Below are positions 9,301-17,522 of a stretch of DNA of 64,000 bases, piece by piece. This stretch comes from Hyphomicrobiaceae bacterium (lineage in GTDB: Bacteria > Pseudomonadota > Alphaproteobacteria > Rhizobiales > Hyphomicrobiaceae). The translations under genes were made by a program, and so were the position numbers. The first letter of the stretch is position 1. Each line of letters starts with the position of its first letter. The notes under the pieces were generated by a model, which made no database searches, had not been told where the DNA came from, and worked only from the letters and a program-made list of their open reading frames with translations. Location: the NCBI GenBank assembly GCA_023384095.1, contig JAHDXT010000006.1, positions 17,437 through 81,436 of the forward strand, given 5' to 3'.

Positions 9301-12300
9301 GCCGTGGCGTGCACAAGAGGCACCGCCCGCGTCGATCTACGCAACCTGAGGCCGGGCACCTACGTCTTCGAGGGCAGCGACGAGGAGGATAACCGCAGCT
9401 CGGTCCGGTTCACGATCGGCGTGACCAATCCCGAGGCGAAGCGCCCTGAACCGAACCTCGTCAAGGTGATCGCGATCGACAGGCGCGCGCACGCCAACGC
9501 TCCCACGGATGAGGTCGCCGACTTTTCCGTCGGCACTCGAGCCGAATTCGATATCGAAACGCCGTTCGATGGCCCGGTCCTCGCCGCGGTCGTGGACGGC
9601 AACCGGATCAGGCACTGGATCCACGCCGCAGCCGTGAACCGGAGCGCGCGACTGACCGTCGAGCAGGTGCCGGAAGCGTGGGCAGGCCAGGGTCTTCATC
9701 TGCTGGTCAGCGTATTTCGGGGAGAAGCCGACGATACGGAATCTAGAGGCCCCGCCCGAGCGATCGGTGCATTATACTTCACGGTGAACCGGGAGCGCAG
9801 CCACCTGCGGGTCGGTCTGCACGACACCCCCTTCCAGATCGCGCCCTCGTCCAGATTGCCGGTTCAGCTCACGGCAGAGGATGCAAGCGGCAGGTTCTCC
9901 GGCAAGGCGATGGTGGCCCTCTACGCCGTGGACGAGGGCCTGATCAATCTCACCGGCCATGCCGTGCCGCAGCCCTTCCAGCATTTTCACGGTCCCCGGC
10001 GACTCTCCTTCGAGATCCACGATTCCTACAGCCGTCTCCTCCTGCGCCGCGAGGGCGGGGATGCCGGGCGCTCCGTGATCGAACGGCTCATCTTCAACAA
10101 CTATCTCTCGGACGAGATCGTCGCTCTCGCCGACGTCAGACAGGTGACCTTCGTCGGCGGCGTCGCCTCCCTCGAGCTGCCCGGAGATCGCTTCAGCGCC
10201 TTCTCCGGCACCGTACGGCTGGCGGCCGTCGTGTGGACCGACGAGAAGATCGGTGCGGCGCACAAGAACGTGCTCGTGCGCGACGCGCTGGTCGTGAGCC
10301 TGGGACTGCCACGCTTCCTCGCGCCGTCGGACCGGCCCATTCTTCCGCTCACTCTCGAGAACATCGAGGCGCTCGAGGACGTCTATGAGGTCAGCGTCGA
10401 GGGCCTTGGAATCGCGCGCGTGACCCTGCCGGGCCAGTCGGGGCCGATCGACATCCGGGACAACTTCAAGGTGAGGCTTGCGTCCGGCGAGCGCAAAGTC
10501 GTGCTGCTGCACGGCGCCGTCGGCGAGGCCGCGACGGAGCGGCCGCTGCCCATCGTCGCCGAGGTCAGGGCGGCCGATGGCGGCCGCAACCCGCTCGTGG
10601 TCAAGCGGCAGTGGTCGATCAAGGTGCGCCATCCGTTCGTGCCTGTCGTCTCCCAGCTCCGGCAGGAAAGCCTACCGCCGAGCGCCACCCTTCGGCTGCT
10701 GCCTTCTGAGACGGACCTCTCGCGCCTCAAATGGCCCAGCGTGCAGGCGCGATTCTCGACGACTCCCTTCCCGGTCCCCGCCGGCCTGCCCGTTGGCGAG
10801 CTGACGAACCAGGCGAACCAGCTCGATCGCCTGGCTTGGAGCGCATTCCTGCTGCTGCAGCAGAGCAGAGGAGAACCTGGGGCGGCGCTCGGAAGCGTTC
10901 TCGAAAACCTGATCGCCCTCCAGCACCGCTCCGGCGGCTTCCTCCCCTACAAGCTCGACCAGACCCTGACGGGGCGCGAGTCGGTGCGGAGGATCAAGGT
11001 CGAGGAGGGAACCGCGAGCGATTACGGCTACGATCCCGACCTGTGGCGAACCGCCCTCGCAGTCGATGTCCTGCGACTGGCGTCGAAAGACACGCACCGC
11101 TATCACCGCAATCTCAGGGCAGCCGTCGACTTCCTGAAGCGGCAAGCGAGCCGTGAGCTCGGCCGCTCGGCCGATTTCGGCGGCCGGGAAAGCACCGTAC
11201 CCGTCGCCGTCCTGGATCCAAGCCTGCCAGTGCGCAGCGATGGCGAGATTCTCGAAGAGGCAGCCAACGCGGAGGCGGCCGGCAAAGATGGCCAGCCGCC
11301 CAGGGCGCCCGGCAGCCTCGACGTCTCAGTCGCACTTGTCGGTGCCGAGTTGGCTGGCCGGCTCGGTCTTCGTGAACAGATTGGAGTTGTGGTCAGGCGT
11401 GCTTCCGGGACAGCCAGAACCGCGGGACTGAAGCGAGGCGACGTCATTTATGCCGTGGACGGTAGCGAAGTCTACGATCCCGCGACGCTCGACAGCCTGC
11501 TGGAGTCTGCTGGTGCCGGGACAGTCGTGACGCTGGACGTGCGTAACCAGGCAGGGCGATCCGAGCTGTCGGTCACTCTCGACGAAGCCAGCGAGGCATC
11601 CCGCTGCACGGAAGCGCTCGCCTATGCCGTCTACGTGCTGGTGCGGCTCGACGAGATCGAGCTGATGGATCTTCTCCACTTCGTGGAGGCCTGCACGTCG
11701 GATCGCTCGATCAACTCCAATTCGAAGCTGGCGCGGCTGATCCTTGCCGCCGCGCTGACCGAGTTCGGCAAGCCGGAGCTGGCCCGGCCGCTGCTCCAGG
11801 ACGTCCGCGACAGGCTTCGCAAGGGGATTGCCCTCGCACCGGGGCTCGACCGGCTGGCCTACCTCGGGCAACTGCTGACCTTCCTCGACCGCTTATCGAG
11901 CGAAGCTCCGGAGATCTCTATGGTGCTCCAAGAGATCGACAAGATCCGTGCGTCGGGCCAGCCCATCTCGATCGCGGCCAACGGCTGGTTCGCCCGCGCC
12001 GCGCTCGAGCGCACGACGCAATCGATGGTGGATGTCGAGCTCAGTCCGGCCGAGTTCGAGCGATACATGGAGCCGGGCGATCACTATGTCGCCACGAGCT
12101 TCATCGACGAGGCCGACCTGCGGAGCAGTCCGGTTCAGGCCAGCAACAAGGGCAACGCGCCGGTGTCAGTGACACTTTTCGTGCGCGGTTTTCCGACAGA
12201 GGTCGCAGCAAAGTCACCGGACTTCGTCGTAAAGCGACGTTACTTCCGCCCCGACGGGAGCGAGCTCGAAGGGCCAGAGGTCAAGGTCGCGCACAACGAG

Positions 12301-12723
12301 CTCGTGCTCGTCGTCGTCGAGGGCCGGCTCAGCGAGCCTGCAACGCAATCCGCGGACGGGCCGATTGAAAGCGTGGCGGACCCGCTGGCTCTCATCGTCG
12401 ATCTCATCCCGGCCGGATTCGAGATCGTTCATGGGGATCTCTACCAGGCTGGCGACGATGGTGCACAGCGCAGCCCGGGTGATGTGCTGCCCGCGGGCCT
12501 TGGCGAGCGCCGCCATGTCGAGCTTCGCGACGATCGCTACATCGCAGTGGTCGAGCCCGCTGACGATCGGAGCAGATTCAGGGTCGCTTACGCCGTCCGG
12601 GCGACGACGGCGGGTCAGTTCCGCGTGCCCCAGGTGAGGGTGGAGGATCTCCACGAGCCGGAGGTCAGCGCGGACGCGCTGGACGACCGCGTCCTTACTG
12701 TCAAGCCCCGGAAGCTCCCGTGA
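6355..12723 (+). CDS. Alpha-2-macroglobulin family protein, thioester-less, with embedded PDZ domain
   Basis: A 2122-residue secreted A2M-like protein. ATG 6355 is preferred because a TGAGG site lies 6 bases upstream; a TTG at 6343 overlaps that site. Residues 1-27 form a signal peptide. A helical N-terminal part (to ~150) is followed by macroglobulin domains, with YTDRGAYRP near residue 651, the A2M core phrase AVDEGLINLTG near 1191, and LPRFLAP near 1318. The TED-like helical region begins near 1478 (LPVGELTNQ...). The usual YPYGCxEQ is absent there and no CxEQ occurs anywhere, so covalent capture of proteases is not expected. A PDZ domain (about 1660-1748; GLKRGDVIYAVDG) interrupts the TED-like region. 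The C-terminal ~120 residues match the fragment at 1-744. The stop overlaps the pbpC start by four bases. Confidence 0.92.
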   Translation: MCKRLIIGLNFVFAFAFVLALAGSASAKITVKHLEEAARAYEQSLSQRSAASPADIVERHQRVRAAEAAERWTEAIDHLELLAGAQPQSLESWQRLAKTLSIHRPAEDRALAAGYLAYLKAGTAGEEIEALLTTGLVLRSKLQWLADESQRIGRDVESLELMSVDQSTKRSEADYAPDVTFPATPGAASPRSALTALDQEAGKARTRRLVAEQKAVDTRYATLTGIAHEVYSELFARLQREISNQEAPWKELRDHGDANAVVGPFWKSDKKAAAACFDLSSALKPPPFSYRSSVSVQRHGDSDLSALSPVEVDVTVEANRLCIHGLTHGQFYAFEIKKGLPFGTGSKLDLGKSLVRQRAPHLPATAYFRNAAYVVPNSGHKSLPLHTVNVRRLGLELVKISDRNIYRQVALRQIGSNIEPRDLEQLYSNFSEPIWRGELAISDRIDNEQRTTHLPIGKLLEERRRWIRSGGAREGRQAGRADGFFSSGTFYQDPASYQSPATRLWEPGVYALVAKLPELESSVEGPGQYPVQWFIFTDIGLTYLASPAELHVVARSLSTGEMKPGVKIQLLARNNRVLAEALTNAQGVATFDARLAQGSHGNRLAAILAHGSQSENVSDFSYVDLIRDALDLSRVGVAGREPPGALDAFVYTDRGAYRPDPDYPVRATVIVRAADGPDLYSPVRLQLRSAQGGVLGTPVEISPQTLKEQFGGASAALGIPKTAPLGTAYVEVLTDSSSQPIARATIQIAHIRPDRARLGFAPEAQWRADLSTDGTLTIAGSANAQYLHGRRPAPGEAPEAPVAGATGDVEISVEAADEIRGLGAGCYRDFQFGAAEDAFRPHLTRIAVGPSGQDGKIDISGLVSGLPPISRPLIARLTLSLHDEAGALAAQKIELPVLTKRALVGLRHAGLTPVSADRHDASVELAAIDSDQSPRAGARLHWRLKRERTEFIWQYVDDSWSYRPDFGYEEIDSGEVLTQLVQAVACTRGTARVDLRNLRPGTYVFEGSDEEDNRSSVRFTIGVTNPEAKRPEPNLVKVIAIDRRAHANAPTDEVADFSVGTRAEFDIETPFDGPVLAAVVDGNRIRHWIHAAAVNRSARLTVEQVPEAWAGQGLHLLVSVFRGEADDTESRGPARAIGALYFTVNRERSHLRVGLHDTPFQIAPSSRLPVQLTAEDASGRFSGKAMVALYAVDEGLINLTGHAVPQPFQHFHGPRRLSFEIHDSYSRLLLRREGGDAGRSVIERLIFNNYLSDEIVALADVRQVTFVGGVASLELPGDRFSAFSGTVRLAAVVWTDEKIGAAHKNVLVRDALVVSLGLPRFLAPSDRPILPLTLENIEALEDVYEVSVEGLGIARVTLPGQSGPIDIRDNFKVRLASGERKVVLLHGAVGEAATERPLPIVAEVRAADGGRNPLVVKRQWSIKVRHPFVPVVSQLRQESLPPSATLRLLPSETDLSRLKWPSVQARFSTTPFPVPAGLPVGELTNQANQLDRLAWSAFLLLQQSRGEPGAALGSVLENLIALQHRSGGFLPYKLDQTLTGRESVRRIKVEEGTASDYGYDPDLWRTALAVDVLRLASKDTHRYHRNLRAAVDFLKRQASRELGRSADFGGRESTVPVAVLDPSLPVRSDGEILEEAANAEAAGKDGQPPRAPGSLDVSVALVGAELAGRLGLREQIGVVVRRASGTARTAGLKRGDVIYAVDGSEVYDPATLDSLLESAGAGTVVTLDVRNQAGRSELSVTLDEASEASRCTEALAYAVYVLVRLDEIELMDLLHFVEACTSDRSINSNSKLARLILAAALTEFGKPELARPLLQDVRDRLRKGIALAPGLDRLAYLGQLLTFLDRLSSEAPEISMVLQEIDKIRASGQPISIAANGWFARAALERTTQSMVDVELSPAEFERYMEPGDHYVATSFIDEADLRSSPVQASNKGNAPVSVTLFVRGFPTEVAAKSPDFVVKRRYFRPDGSELEGPEVKVAHNELVLVVVEGRLSEPATQSADGPIESVADPLALIVDLIPAGFEIVHGDLYQAGDDGAQRSPGDVLPAGLGERRHVELRDDRYIAVVEPADDRSRFRVAYAVRATTAGQFRVPQVRVEDLHEPEVSADALDDRVLTVKPRKLP

Positions 12724-14864
12724 GCCGCCGGGGCACCATCTTCGTGGTGCTGGCCCTTCTGCTCGCGGGGCCCATCATCATCGTCGAGGCGGCAGCGCGC
12801 TGGCTTCCGCCGCCGTCGATGACCAGGCTTTCCACCGTTTCGGCCACGGTGCTCGACAGCCGCGGCGGACTTTTGCGGGCCTTTCTCACAGCGGACGGCC
12901 GGTGGCGGCTGCCGATGAGGGCCGCGGACCTGCCCCCGCACTATCTGCAGATGATGATCTCCTACGAGGATCAGCGCTTCTTCAGCCATCCCGGCGTCGA
13001 TCCGATCGCGCTCGTGCGCGCGTTCCTTCAACTCGTCCGTTATGGCCGTGTCGTGTCCGGCGCATCGACGATCACCATGCAGGTGGCACGCCTGCTCGAT
13101 CCGCGCGGCTGGAGCATCGAACGGAAGCTGCGGCAGATCGTGGCCGCGCGCCAGCTCGAGCTGCGCTACACCAAGGACCAGATCCTCGATATGTATCTGA
13201 CGCTGGCGCCTTTCGGCGGCAATATCGAGGGAGTGAGGGCGGCATCGCTCGCCTATTTCCGCAAGGAGCCCAGAGCGCTCGACGACCGTCAGTCGGCCAT
13301 GCTGATAGCTCTGCCGCCGTCGCCTGAGCGCAGGCGCCCCGACCGCGGGATTTGGACGGCCGACGAGAGCGCGCACTCCGTGCTCAGCATACTCCGGCAG
13401 CGTGGCGCCACCACGCCAGAGACGTGGGAGCGCGCCCGGCGGCAGCCTCTCGGTTCCGTGCAGCGCGCCACATTGAGCTTCGCCGCCCCGCACCTTGCGG
13501 AGGGACTGCGGCGCCGCTACCCGCTGGCCGCTATCCTGGAAACGACCATAGAGCCGAGCGTTCAGCTTAGCGCCGAGCGGATCGCCCGCGAGGCAGTGGC
13601 CCAGGTCCCGCCGGCCGTCAACGTGGCCATCGTCGTCGTCCGCAATCGGGACGGCGCCGTCGTCGGCTATGTCGGCGGCGCCGATTACGGATCCGTCGAT
13701 CGCGCAGGGCAGGTCGATCTCGCCCAGGCTGTCCGCTCTCCCGGGTCGGCGCTCAAGCCGTTCGTCTACGGCATCGGTTTCGAGCAGAGGATCGTGCACC
13801 CCAGCACCATCATCACGGATGCCCCGACCGCATTCGGCACCTACGAGCCGCAGAACTTCGCCGGGGACTATGCCGGCGATATGACCGTCAGGGACGCGCT
13901 GATCCGCTCGATCAACACAGGCCCGGTGGCGATCCTGCACCGGATCGGGCCGCAGCGCTTCATGTCGCGGCTGAGGACTGCCGGCCTGCCGCTGACGATC
14001 GAGCAGAGCGATGCCGAAGCCGGTCTGGCGTTGGCTCTGGGCGGAGCCGGGGTACGCCTCCTCGATCTGGTGCGCGCCTATTCGGCACTGGCGAGCCGCG
14101 GCCTGTCGCGGCCCTTGCGCATCCTGTCCACGGACCCGGTCGAACCCGGAACCATGATGATGGAGCCCGATGCCGCCTGGGCGGTCAGCACAATCCTGGC
14201 CGACATGCCACCGCCGTCCGGCTTCCTGCGGCTCGCATCGCGAGACGGCGGGCGGCGTGTCGCCTACAAGACCGGCACCTCCTACGGCTTCCGGGATGCC
14301 CTCGCCGTGGGATACGACCAGCTCCATACTGTCGGTGTGTGGGTCGGCCGTCCCGACGGGGCTCCGCATCTCGGCGCCTACGGCATCTCGGTCGCGGCGC
14401 CGATCCTGTTCCGCCAATTCGAGGCGCTGCCGTCGCCGACCGGCGACGTCGCCGGCGAGCCGCCCGCGAGCAGCCTCGCCAGGGTCGAGCTGCCCGAGCG
14501 CCTCGTGCGCTTCGACGCCAAGCCGCTGGACGGCGGCCGCCAGTCGCTCCGGATCGCCTTTCCCCAGCACGACTCGACCGTCATCGCCCGGCGTGACGCG
14601 AACGGCCGGCTCACGCTGCCCATCTCGGTGCAGGGAGGCATGCCGCCTTACCGGATCTACGTCGATGAGCGAATCCTCGCCGGCCCACGGCTGTCGTCCC
14701 GGGCGGTTTGGACGCCGCCGGGCCGCGGCGCGGCAAAGCTGGTCGCCACCGACGCGCTCGGCGGTCGCGCAGAGGCCGAGGTGTGGGTGGAAGTGCCGGC
14801 CGGCGATGCCGCCGCTGCCTCTGGCGGGGCGAGCACCGAGGAGAGGCGGAGGGAGCAACCGTGA
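12720..14864 (+). CDS. pbpC: Penicillin-binding protein 1C, copy 2
   Basis: A 714-residue class A PBP, clearly homologous to but diverged from the product of 750-2867. The GTG start at 12720 overlaps the A2M stop (GTGA), which implies translational coupling. An N-terminal membrane segment precedes the GT51 domain (E83 in YEDQRFF, then GASTITMQ). The transpeptidase has S343-ALK, SIN and K517-TG, followed by the PBP1C-type C-terminal beta domain. All catalytic motifs are intact, so both copies should be enzymes. Its own stop overlaps the next start by GTGA. Two PBP1C genes within 12 kb, each behind an A2M gene, point to a duplicated unit. Their divergence suggests an old duplication or separate acquisition rather than a recent tandem copy. 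Confidence 0.95.
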   Translation: MSRRGTIFVVLALLLAGPIIIVEAAARWLPPPSMTRLSTVSATVLDSRGGLLRAFLTADGRWRLPMRAADLPPHYLQMMISYEDQRFFSHPGVDPIALVRAFLQLVRYGRVVSGASTITMQVARLLDPRGWSIERKLRQIVAARQLELRYTKDQILDMYLTLAPFGGNIEGVRAASLAYFRKEPRALDDRQSAMLIALPPSPERRRPDRGIWTADESAHSVLSILRQRGATTPETWERARRQPLGSVQRATLSFAAPHLAEGLRRRYPLAAILETTIEPSVQLSAERIAREAVAQVPPAVNVAIVVVRNRDGAVVGYVGGADYGSVDRAGQVDLAQAVRSPGSALKPFVYGIGFEQRIVHPSTIITDAPTAFGTYEPQNFAGDYAGDMTVRDALIRSINTGPVAILHRIGPQRFMSRLRTAGLPLTIEQSDAEAGLALALGGAGVRLLDLVRAYSALASRGLSRPLRILSTDPVEPGTMMMEPDAAWAVSTILADMPPPSGFLRLASRDGGRRVAYKTGTSYGFRDALAVGYDQLHTVGVWVGRPDGAPHLGAYGISVAAPILFRQFEALPSPTGDVAGEPPASSLARVELPERLVRFDAKPLDGGRQSLRIAFPQHDSTVIARRDANGRLTLPISVQGGMPPYRIYVDERILAGPRLSSRAVWTPPGRGAAKLVATDALGGRAEAEVWVEVPAGDAAAASGGASTEERRREQP

Positions 14865-17323
14865 CTGGACCAAGGCGAGTCTCTCGACTGCTGGCGTCAT
14901 TCGCCCGGCTGGCGATGGCTGCCGGCGTGCTGCTGGCCACGTCCGGCAGCGGATCGAGCGCGAGCGATGTCATTGCCCGAGCGCAGAGCCATGTGCTGGC
15001 GGACGTCAAGTCCGTGCGTGCGATCCTGGCTGATGACGACGGTGGCTTCACGGTGATCGCGGGCCTCAGGCCGGCACCCAACAAGGTAGCAGCCGCGCTG
15101 GTGCGAGTGGGTCGCGACCTGCGCCCGACGGCGCCGATCCTGATACCCGCGCCTGCCCTCGGCACGGGCGTCAGCGCCTTCGCGCTCTTTCCTGAGGCCG
15201 CAACCCGGCTGGGGAACGGCGATCTCATCGTCGTCGGCTCGGTCGAGACGAGGACAGGCGCCGCCAAGGCGCGCGGCTTTGCAGGTTGGGCTGCACGAAT
15301 CTCGGCCGCCGGCGCGACCATCTGGAGCAGGTCCTGGCCGGGTGCCGGCCCTTCGAACCAGGAATTCCTCTATTTCGTCCGCGCCATTGGCGACGGCGAG
15401 CTTCTGCTCGGCGGTAAATTGCAGAAAGGCGAGGCTTGCCATCAGGAGTCGGCCGGCGTCCTCTTGCGCATCCGGCCCGGCGATGGCGCGCTGATCGGAA
15501 GCAGAGCGCTGGTGAACCAGGGCGCGAAGCGGCAAGGAATTCGCGACGCATACGTTCACGAGGACGGCAGCGCCACCCTGGTCGGCTGGATCAGCGAAGA
15601 TGTGCCTTCCGGCCAGACCTGCACCGACGACGTCTGGCTCGTCAAGTACGATTCGGCGGCTGGCCGCGCCAGCGAATTTGCACGGCCGAGGCTCGGGGGC
15701 TCGGCCGTCGCACTCACAGTCACGCCGAGCACTGACGGCCTGCTCGTCGGTGGCTATGTGCTTCCCCCGGCGGCCGCTGCAACCGGATTCCAGCTCGTGC
15801 TGCGCCCGGGCCGGCTCGCGCCCCTCGACTTCGATCTCGTCCGCCCCGCCGACGGGGCGGATGCCAGGCTCATCTCCCTCGCGCCCGCTCCGGGAGGCGT
15901 CCGGCTGGCCGTAGGCTATGCCGCCCGTGCTTCACAGGAGCCGCCTCAGGGCTGGCTGCGGCTGATCACGGCGACGGGTGCTTGCGGCGGCGAGTTGATG
16001 CTTCCGTCTGGCGATGCTGCTTTCGATGATGCCCGCGCGTTCGCCGCCGCAATGAGCAAAGACGGCACCATCCTGCTCGGCGGTGAAGCGCGAAAAGAGG
16101 GCGCGCTGGCGACAGCCACGGCTTGGCTCGCATCGATTGCTCCCTACGAGGCGGCAGCTTCTGCCGCCGAGGCGATCGATATCGGCGGGCTCACTGGCGG
16201 AGACACCACGACACTGCTCGTCCGCACCGCCGAGCGGTCGCGTGCGGCCCCTGTCTCGTTTACACTGGCCCAGCCACGATCGCTGCGCATCGCCGCCCGC
16301 CAGATCAGTGGCGACGGCGACATCGATCTCATCCTGCGCAGCAGCGCCGGGGAGCTCGTCGCAATCTCCGATCACCGCGCCGGAACAGAGGTGATGGAGC
16401 GGAACCTTCGCCCTGGCGACTACCGGATAGAGGCCGTCTCGACCGGTGGCGAGGCTCTCCTCACATTGACAGTGGAGAGCCAGGGCGAGACTGCGGCGGA
16501 CATGGATGCGACACTGGCGGAGCTCAACCGGAGAACGCCCGTCGAACGAGCGTTGATCCACAAGGAGCTGCGGCTGTTGGGCTTCGATGCGGGCTCCGAT
16601 CCGTCGATCGGAGCGGGCGCTCAGACCGTGCGCGCGATCAAATCGTTCCAGGCTTCGCAGTGCCGCCCCGTCTCAGGCGGCCTGACGCCGGCGGACGAGC
16701 ATCGCCTCGCGGCGAGGGCCGGCCTGACCGAAGCGAGGCGTGGCTTGGCGGCGGTGCGGACCTGGAAGGGTGCCGAAGCTCAGCGGGCGTACGTCGAGCA
16801 AAGCCTGAATCGCGATGATGGCACGGAGCTCGTCCGGCTCGCTACCATCGGGCGGAAGGAGTTCGGGCGCCACGAAACCGGAAACGTCATCTACGAGGGC
16901 GAGCTGACCGGCGGCGGGGAGGGTCGGCGTTTCGATGGGTACGGGCGGCTTTCCGGAGCGTTCGAACTGACCGGACGCATCAAAGACAACCGCTTGACGG
17001 ATCACGGCCAGGCTGTGCTGCCAGGCGGCGAGCTGCTGCTCGGCAGGATCGTCACCTTCGTGGACGGCTCGGGTTCGATCTCACGGATGGGCCTTCACGC
17101 CGGGGTACTGATTCCAGAGAACCTCGTTCTGCTGCAGCAGCTCAATGTCGGCGCGGCCTACGAAGGCTGTCAGGAGATCACCGACGTCGGCGCCCCCCTG
17201 CTGACCTGTCTCGAGCGAGCACCGAAACAGGATGGGCAAGAGGAGGAGCTGGAAGGAGAGGTCGAGTCGGACGAGGAGGCTGAGTCGGACGAAGAGGCTC
17301 AGACGGAGGAGAAGGGCGAGTAG
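14861..17323 (+). CDS. Secreted multidomain protein: repeat region, PPC-like, peptidoglycan-binding-like and MORN-like segments
   Basis: No overall family recognised. GTG 14861 is chosen because it overlaps the pbpC stop (GTGA) and has GGAGGGAG 5-6 bases upstream, giving 820 residues. Residues ~5-40 form a signal sequence or anchor. About 40-450 looks like a beta-propeller-type repeat region (recurring LVGG, LLGG and similar phrases). Residues ~454-543 resemble a PPC (bacterial pre-peptidase C-terminal) domain, with DGDIDLILRSSAGE and LRPGDYRIEAVS. About 564-623 resemble a peptidoglycan-binding_1 fold (LRLLGFDAG... IKSFQ). About 670-740 carry MORN-like phrases (YEGEL, GYGRL, GRIKDN). The last ~28 residues are very acidic. 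Position in the operon suggests envelope attachment of the A2M/PBP1C machinery, which is inference. Confidence 0.72.
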   Translation: MTGPRRVSRLLASFARLAMAAGVLLATSGSGSSASDVIARAQSHVLADVKSVRAILADDDGGFTVIAGLRPAPNKVAAALVRVGRDLRPTAPILIPAPALGTGVSAFALFPEAATRLGNGDLIVVGSVETRTGAAKARGFAGWAARISAAGATIWSRSWPGAGPSNQEFLYFVRAIGDGELLLGGKLQKGEACHQESAGVLLRIRPGDGALIGSRALVNQGAKRQGIRDAYVHEDGSATLVGWISEDVPSGQTCTDDVWLVKYDSAAGRASEFARPRLGGSAVALTVTPSTDGLLVGGYVLPPAAAATGFQLVLRPGRLAPLDFDLVRPADGADARLISLAPAPGGVRLAVGYAARASQEPPQGWLRLITATGACGGELMLPSGDAAFDDARAFAAAMSKDGTILLGGEARKEGALATATAWLASIAPYEAAASAAEAIDIGGLTGGDTTTLLVRTAERSRAAPVSFTLAQPRSLRIAARQISGDGDIDLILRSSAGELVAISDHRAGTEVMERNLRPGDYRIEAVSTGGEALLTLTVESQGETAADMDATLAELNRRTPVERALIHKELRLLGFDAGSDPSIGAGAQTVRAIKSFQASQCRPVSGGLTPADEHRLAARAGLTEARRGLAAVRTWKGAEAQRAYVEQSLNRDDGTELVRLATIGRKEFGRHETGNVIYEGELTGGGEGRRFDGYGRLSGAFELTGRIKDNRLTDHGQAVLPGGELLLGRIVTFVDGSGSISRMGLHAGVLIPENLVLLQQLNVGAAYEGCQEITDVGAPLLTCLERAPKQDGQEEELEGEVESDEEAESDEEAQTEEKGE

Positions 17324-17522
17324 CCATCCGCGTACTTCTGACGAAACGCCGCTTCAGGCCCGTCTCGGGACTGGATGCGCTGCACTCGTGCGTGCACTGC
17401 TCAACCCTTCGTGTAATGCCAGCCACACCCAGATCTCTAATTTCATACACCGACGAATTACACTTGTGCGGCCCGGGGTTCAGCGCTGAGATTCATCATT
17501 GGTTTGTCGAGGGAGACCGGCT

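Noticed and set aside
11590..11640. RCTEALAYAVYVL in the A2M as a possible CxEQ thioester
   Set aside because: The fourth residue is Ala not Gln, and the segment lies after the PDZ, where other A2Ms have a later TED helix, not the thioester.
12615..14900. Long open frame (761 codons) on the minus strand opposite pbpC copy 2
   Set aside because: It mirrors a strongly conserved plus-strand PBP1C with all motifs. Long antisense frames are expected at this GC content, and its translation is low-complexity Arg/Gly/Ala sequence.
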